The notes under the pieces are model-generated. The model was not told the DNA's origin, ran no database searches, and saw only the letters and a list, made by a program, of their open reading frames with translations. Below are positions 33,799-36,464 of a stretch of 36,464 nt of DNA, piece by piece. How positions within the stretch are numbered: position 1 is the stretch's first letter; each line of letters starts with the position of its first letter. The translations under genes and the position numbers were made by a program. Source of the stretch: Alphaproteobacteria bacterium (lineage in GTDB: Bacteria; Pseudomonadota; Alphaproteobacteria; Ferrovibrionales; Ferrovibrionaceae); contig JAHCJQ010000024.1 in assembly GCA_026126215.1 (NCBI GenBank), positions 1 through 36,464 of the forward strand, in the 5' to 3' direction.

Positions 33799-35121
33799 AT
33801 GACCGCCGTGCTGCTGCGCGACGCCCCCGCACGCATCCACTATGCGCCGAGGCTCGGCCGATCGGCTTCGGCCGAGGGCAGGCCGCGCGTGGTGATCGTC
33901 GGTGCCGGCTTTGGCGGTCTATCGGCGGCGCGCGCGCTGGCGCGGGCGCCCGTCGACGTCACCCTGATCGACAAGCGCAACTATCACCTTTTCCAGCCGC
34001 TTCTCTATCAGGTGGCAACTGCCGGCCTGTCGCCGGCCGACATCGCCTCGCCGATTCGCGGCATCCTGGCGGGCCAGGCCAATGCCAGGGTTCTGATGGG
34101 CAAGGTGACCGGCATCGACCGGGAAGGGCGGCAGGTCCTGATCGGCGAGCGGCGCGTACCCTATGACCATCTCGTCATCGCCACCGGGGCTCGGCATGCC
34201 TATTTCGGCAAGGACGAATGGGAGCCTTTCGCGCCCGGACTGAAGAAGATCGAGGATGCAACCGATATCCGGCGGCGCATCCTGCTTGCCTTCGAGCAGG
34301 CGGAAACCGAGCCCGATCCGGTCGAGCGTCAGCGCCTGCTCAATTTCGTCATCGTGGGCGGCGGACCGACCGGCGTGGAACTGGCCGGCGCCATCGCTGA
34401 ACTGTCGAAGGTGGCGCTCGCCCGCGATTTCCGCAGCATCGACCCGCGTTCGGCCCGGGTCATCCTGGTGCAGAGCGGCGACCGCCTGCTGCCGGTCTTC
34501 CCGCCACGCCTGTCGGAAGCGGCGAAGAAGTCCCTGGAGCGACTGGGCGTCGAGGTTCGCCTCGGCCATCCTGTTTCGGAATGCGGCGAGAGCGCGGTGC
34601 GCGTCGGCATGGAGGTGATCGACACGAGGACGGTCATCTGGGCGGCCGGTGTTGCCGCCTCGCCGGCGGCCAAGTGGCTGCAGGCGGAGAAGGACCGCGC
34701 CGACCGGGTAAAGGTCGATGCCAACCTGAACCTGCCGGGCGATCCGCGCATCTTCGTCATCGGCGACACGGCGCTGGCGGTCGACTCCCGTGGCAATCCG
34801 CTTCCGGGCCTTGCCCCGGTGGCCAAGCAACAGGGTGCCTATGTCGCCGCGCGGATCGCCGCGAAGGTGACCCAGGACCTCGATATCGGGCCGTTCGTCT
34901 ATCATCACCTGGGCAACCTGGCGACGGTCGGGCGGAAAGCCGCCGTCGCGGATTTCGGGTTCCTGCGCCTCCAGGGTTCCATTGCCTGGCTGCTCTGGGG
35001 CGTCGTGCATGTGCTGTTCCTGATCGGCTTCCGCAATCGCGTCGCCGTGCTGCTGGACTGGATCTGGGCCTATCTGACGTTCCAGCGCGGTTCGCGCCTG
35101 ATCACCGGCGTGAAGGGATAA
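33799..35121 (+). CDS. ndh: Type II NADH dehydrogenase (NDH-2 family FAD oxidoreductase)
   Basis: A 440-residue single-subunit flavoprotein. An FAD-binding Rossmann motif (VVIVGAGFGGLSAARAL, about residues 31-47) is followed by FQPLLYQVATAGLSPADIA, the NADH-binding motif FVIVGGGPTGVELAGAIAEL, and FVIGDTA before the quinone-site PVAKQQGAYVA. The C-terminus (AWLLWGVVHVLFLIGFRNR) is a membrane-anchoring region typical of NDH-2. It passes electrons from NADH to quinone without proton pumping. The first 30 residues are longer than usual. GAGGA lies 7 bases before the ATG. It follows doxX by 36 bases on the same strand, suggesting membership of the buf operon. Confidence 0.9.
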   Translation: MTAVLLRDAPARIHYAPRLGRSASAEGRPRVVIVGAGFGGLSAARALARAPVDVTLIDKRNYHLFQPLLYQVATAGLSPADIASPIRGILAGQANARVLMGKVTGIDREGRQVLIGERRVPYDHLVIATGARHAYFGKDEWEPFAPGLKKIEDATDIRRRILLAFEQAETEPDPVERQRLLNFVIVGGGPTGVELAGAIAELSKVALARDFRSIDPRSARVILVQSGDRLLPVFPPRLSEAAKKSLERLGVEVRLGHPVSECGESAVRVGMEVIDTRTVIWAAGVAASPAAKWLQAEKDRADRVKVDANLNLPGDPRIFVIGDTALAVDSRGNPLPGLAPVAKQQGAYVAARIAAKVTQDLDIGPFVYHHLGNLATVGRKAAVADFGFLRLQGSIAWLLWGVVHVLFLIGFRNRVAVLLDWIWAYLTFQRGSRLITGVKG

Positions 35122-35143
35122 CACCTCCGGCCTCGCCGTTTCG

Positions 35144-35178
35144 ACCCCGGGCGCGCAAAAAGAGGCGCGCCCCGGGGT
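35144..35178 (+). repeat. GC-rich hairpin after ndh
   Basis: ACCCCGGGCGCGC (35144-35156) pairs with GCGCGC-CCC-GGGGT (35165-35178) with one bulged C and an 8-base loop (AAAAAGAG). No T tract follows on the plus strand. It overlaps, and excludes, the minus-strand terminator hairpin at 35162-35190. Confidence 0.55.
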
Positions 35179-35190
35179 GAGACGCGCCTC
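35157..35190 (-). terminator. Rho-independent terminator for nrdJ
   Basis: On the minus strand GAGGCGCG (35190-35183) and CGCGCCTC (35169-35162) form an 8-bp stem, followed directly by TTTTT (35161-35157). It lies about 75 bases after the nrdJ stop. Confidence 0.7.
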
Positions 35191-35264
35191 AGGCAAACAG
35201 GGAGGACGTTGCTACTACAACTCAAGACTACGCAACAAACTGGTACTGACGCACACTCTGCGCG

Positions 35265-36464
35265 TCACGAGCAACCGCTCGTGGCGCCGCAGGTGTTGCA
35301 TTTGAGGCAGGTGCCATTGCGGACAAGCGTGAAATTGCCGCATTCGCCGCAGGCATCTCCCTCGTACCCCTTCATGCGTGCTTCACGGATGCGCTCCATC
35401 CGGGTATCCGTTTCCGAGATGACGGTCTGGCTGACGCCCACGGCGACGACGCCCTGGGCCTGATAGCTGGCTACGCCGGTGCCATTGACGGCCAGCGCCG
35501 TCTCCGCCTGCCGTCCGACGCCACCGGCCAGGACATAAAGGTTTGAGCGGACATATCCGACCGAAGCGGCGGAGCCTCCCGCAGCCTGGACCGGTTCGGC
35601 CTGGAACTCGCCCTGCGCCTCGCCCTTGCCGACCGCATCGCTCAGCAGATCCTCGGGCTGCACATGCGCCAGGTCGTTCCGCCCCAGATAGGAAATTGCC
35701 AATTCGCGGAATACATAGTCGAGGATCGAGGTCGACATCTTGATCGCATCGTTGCCCTCGACCATGCCGTTCGGCTCGAAACGGGTGAAAGTGAAGGCTT
35801 CGACGAATTCCTCCAGCGGCACGCCGTATTGCAGGCCGATGGAAATGGCGATGGCGAAGTTGTTCATCAGGCTGCGGAAGGCGGCGCCCTCCTTGTGCAT
35901 GTCGACGAAGATCTCGCCAAGCCGGCCGTCGTCGTACTCGCCGGTGCGCAGATAGACCTTGTGGCCGCCGACGATCGCCTTCTGCGTATAGCCCTTGCGA
36001 CGCTGCGGCAGGCGGCGGCGTCCGGAGACGAATTTCTCCACGATGCGTTCGGCCACGATGCTGGCGCGCGCCGCCTGCGCGGGGGCCTGGGCGATCTGCT
36101 CGGCAAGGTCGGGCGCGTCCTCCTCCAGCACCGTCGCGCTCAGCGGCTGCGACAGCTTGGAACCATCGCGGTAGAGCGCGTTGGCCTTGAGCGCCTTTTT
36201 CCAGGACAGCATATAGGCATTCTTGCAGTCCTCGATCGTGGCATCGTTGGGCATGTTGATGGTCTTGGAAATGGCGCCCGAGATGAAGGGCTGGGCGGCG
36301 GCCATCATCAGGATGTGGCTCTCGGTGGAAAGTGCCCGCTTGCCGTTCGGGCCGCAGGGATTCGCGCAATCGAAGACCGGCAGGTGCTCCGGCCGCAGAT
36401 GGGGCGCGCCCTCCAGCATCATGGCGCCGCAGACATGGGTGTTGGCGCGCTCGATATCGGCGCG
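35265..36464 (-). CDS. nrdJ: Adenosylcobalamin-dependent ribonucleotide reductase, C-terminal part
   Basis: The frame runs from a stop at 35265 through the right edge with no start, so this is the last 399 residues of a much larger class II reductase that makes deoxynucleotides without oxygen dependence. Visible segments are [54 protein letters not shown] and [16 protein letters not shown]. The tail has paired cysteines ([18 protein letters not shown], ending GCS), resembling a zinc ribbon plus the redox-active C-terminal cysteines reduced by thioredoxin. An ATG at 36422 is internal, since family sequence continues upstream ([13 protein letters not shown]). It is followed by a strong terminator. 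Confidence 0.94.
   Translation of the reverse strand, partial: RADIERANTHVCGAMMLEGAPHLRPEHLPVFDCANPCGPNGKRALSTESHILMMAAAQPFISGAISKTINMPNDATIEDCKNAYMLSWKKALKANALYRDGSKLSQPLSATVLEEDAPDLAEQIAQAPAQAARASIVAERIVEKFVSGRRRLPQRRKGYTQKAIVGGHKVYLRTGEYDDGRLGEIFVDMHKEGAAFRSLMNNFAIAISIGLQYGVPLEEFVEAFTFTRFEPNGMVEGNDAIKMSTSILDYVFRELAISYLGRNDLAHVQPEDLLSDAVGKGEAQGEFQAEPVQAAGGSAASVGYVRSNLYVLAGGVGRQAETALAVNGTGVASYQAQGVVAVGVSQTVISETDTRMERIREARMKGYEGDACGECGNFTLVRNGTCLKCNTCGATSGCS

Noticed and set aside
33799..35121. Reading the flavoprotein as a sulfide:quinone reductase
   Set aside because: The FQPLLYQVATAGLSP segment, second Rossmann motif and C-terminal anchor fit NDH-2; the SQR cysteine pattern is absent.
35122..35264. 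Cobalamin riboswitch near the B12-dependent nrdJ
   Set aside because: This is the 3' side of nrdJ; any riboswitch would be upstream of the gene, beyond the right edge.

Overview
The window is high-GC chromosomal DNA of an alphaproteobacterium, most likely from the Rhodospirillales or a close relative. The evidence is the presence of HdaA (the alphaproteobacterial Hda), the blocks lptF-lptG-lptD-surA-pdxA-rsmA and ppk1-ppx / rnd / aspS, purM-purN divergent from a DUF2066 gene, and a class II (B12-dependent) ribonucleotide reductase. The taxon is inferred from gene content and order only. Coding density is very high, neighbouring genes often overlap by 4 to 13 bases, and several genes seem to use GTG or TTG starts. 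I see no tRNA, rRNA, CRISPR array, prophage or insertion sequence.

Layout. 1-643 (-): cut-off SDR oxidoreductase. 769-2323 (+): yicC-type RNase and gmk. 2330-9866 (-): outer-membrane biogenesis run lptF-lptG-lptD-surA, continuing into pdxA and rsmA. 9960-11914 (+): pepA and holC. 11921-14562 (-): HAD phosphatase and ABC-F ATPase. 14657-15079 (+): ndk. 15120-17084 (-): a 32-residue membrane peptide gene, purN and purM. 17084-21815 (+): DUF2066 protein, CDP-alcohol phosphatidyltransferase, AI-2E-family permease, hdaA, a catalytically unusual SDR and a DUF2147 protein. 21823-22341 (-): SixA-like phosphatase. 22459-26227 (+): ppk1-ppx polyphosphate pair with a candidate Pho box upstream. 26261-26461: palindromic element with internal 38/39-bp tandem repeats. 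26478-27650 (-): rnd. 27774-29552 (+): aspS. 29556-30945 (-): uppP and a CAP-domain protein. 31269-35121 (+): bufferin-type RiPP operon and NDH-2. 35265-36464 (-): C-terminal part of nrdJ.

Most of the window is housekeeping: lipopolysaccharide export and porin assembly, purine and nucleotide metabolism, replication control, phosphate storage and translation. The accessory system of interest is at 31269-35121. A small secreted four-cysteine peptide (DUF2282, bufferin type) is followed by a DUF692/MNIO peptide-modifying oxidase, a DUF2063 partner protein, a DoxX membrane protein and a type II NADH dehydrogenase. The first three genes match the recently recognised copper-buffering bufferin family. 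The tight linkage to DoxX and NDH-2 suggests a membrane redox arm that is less well described. A low-confidence ECF-type promoter and a short inverted repeat lie in the otherwise empty 323-bp region upstream.
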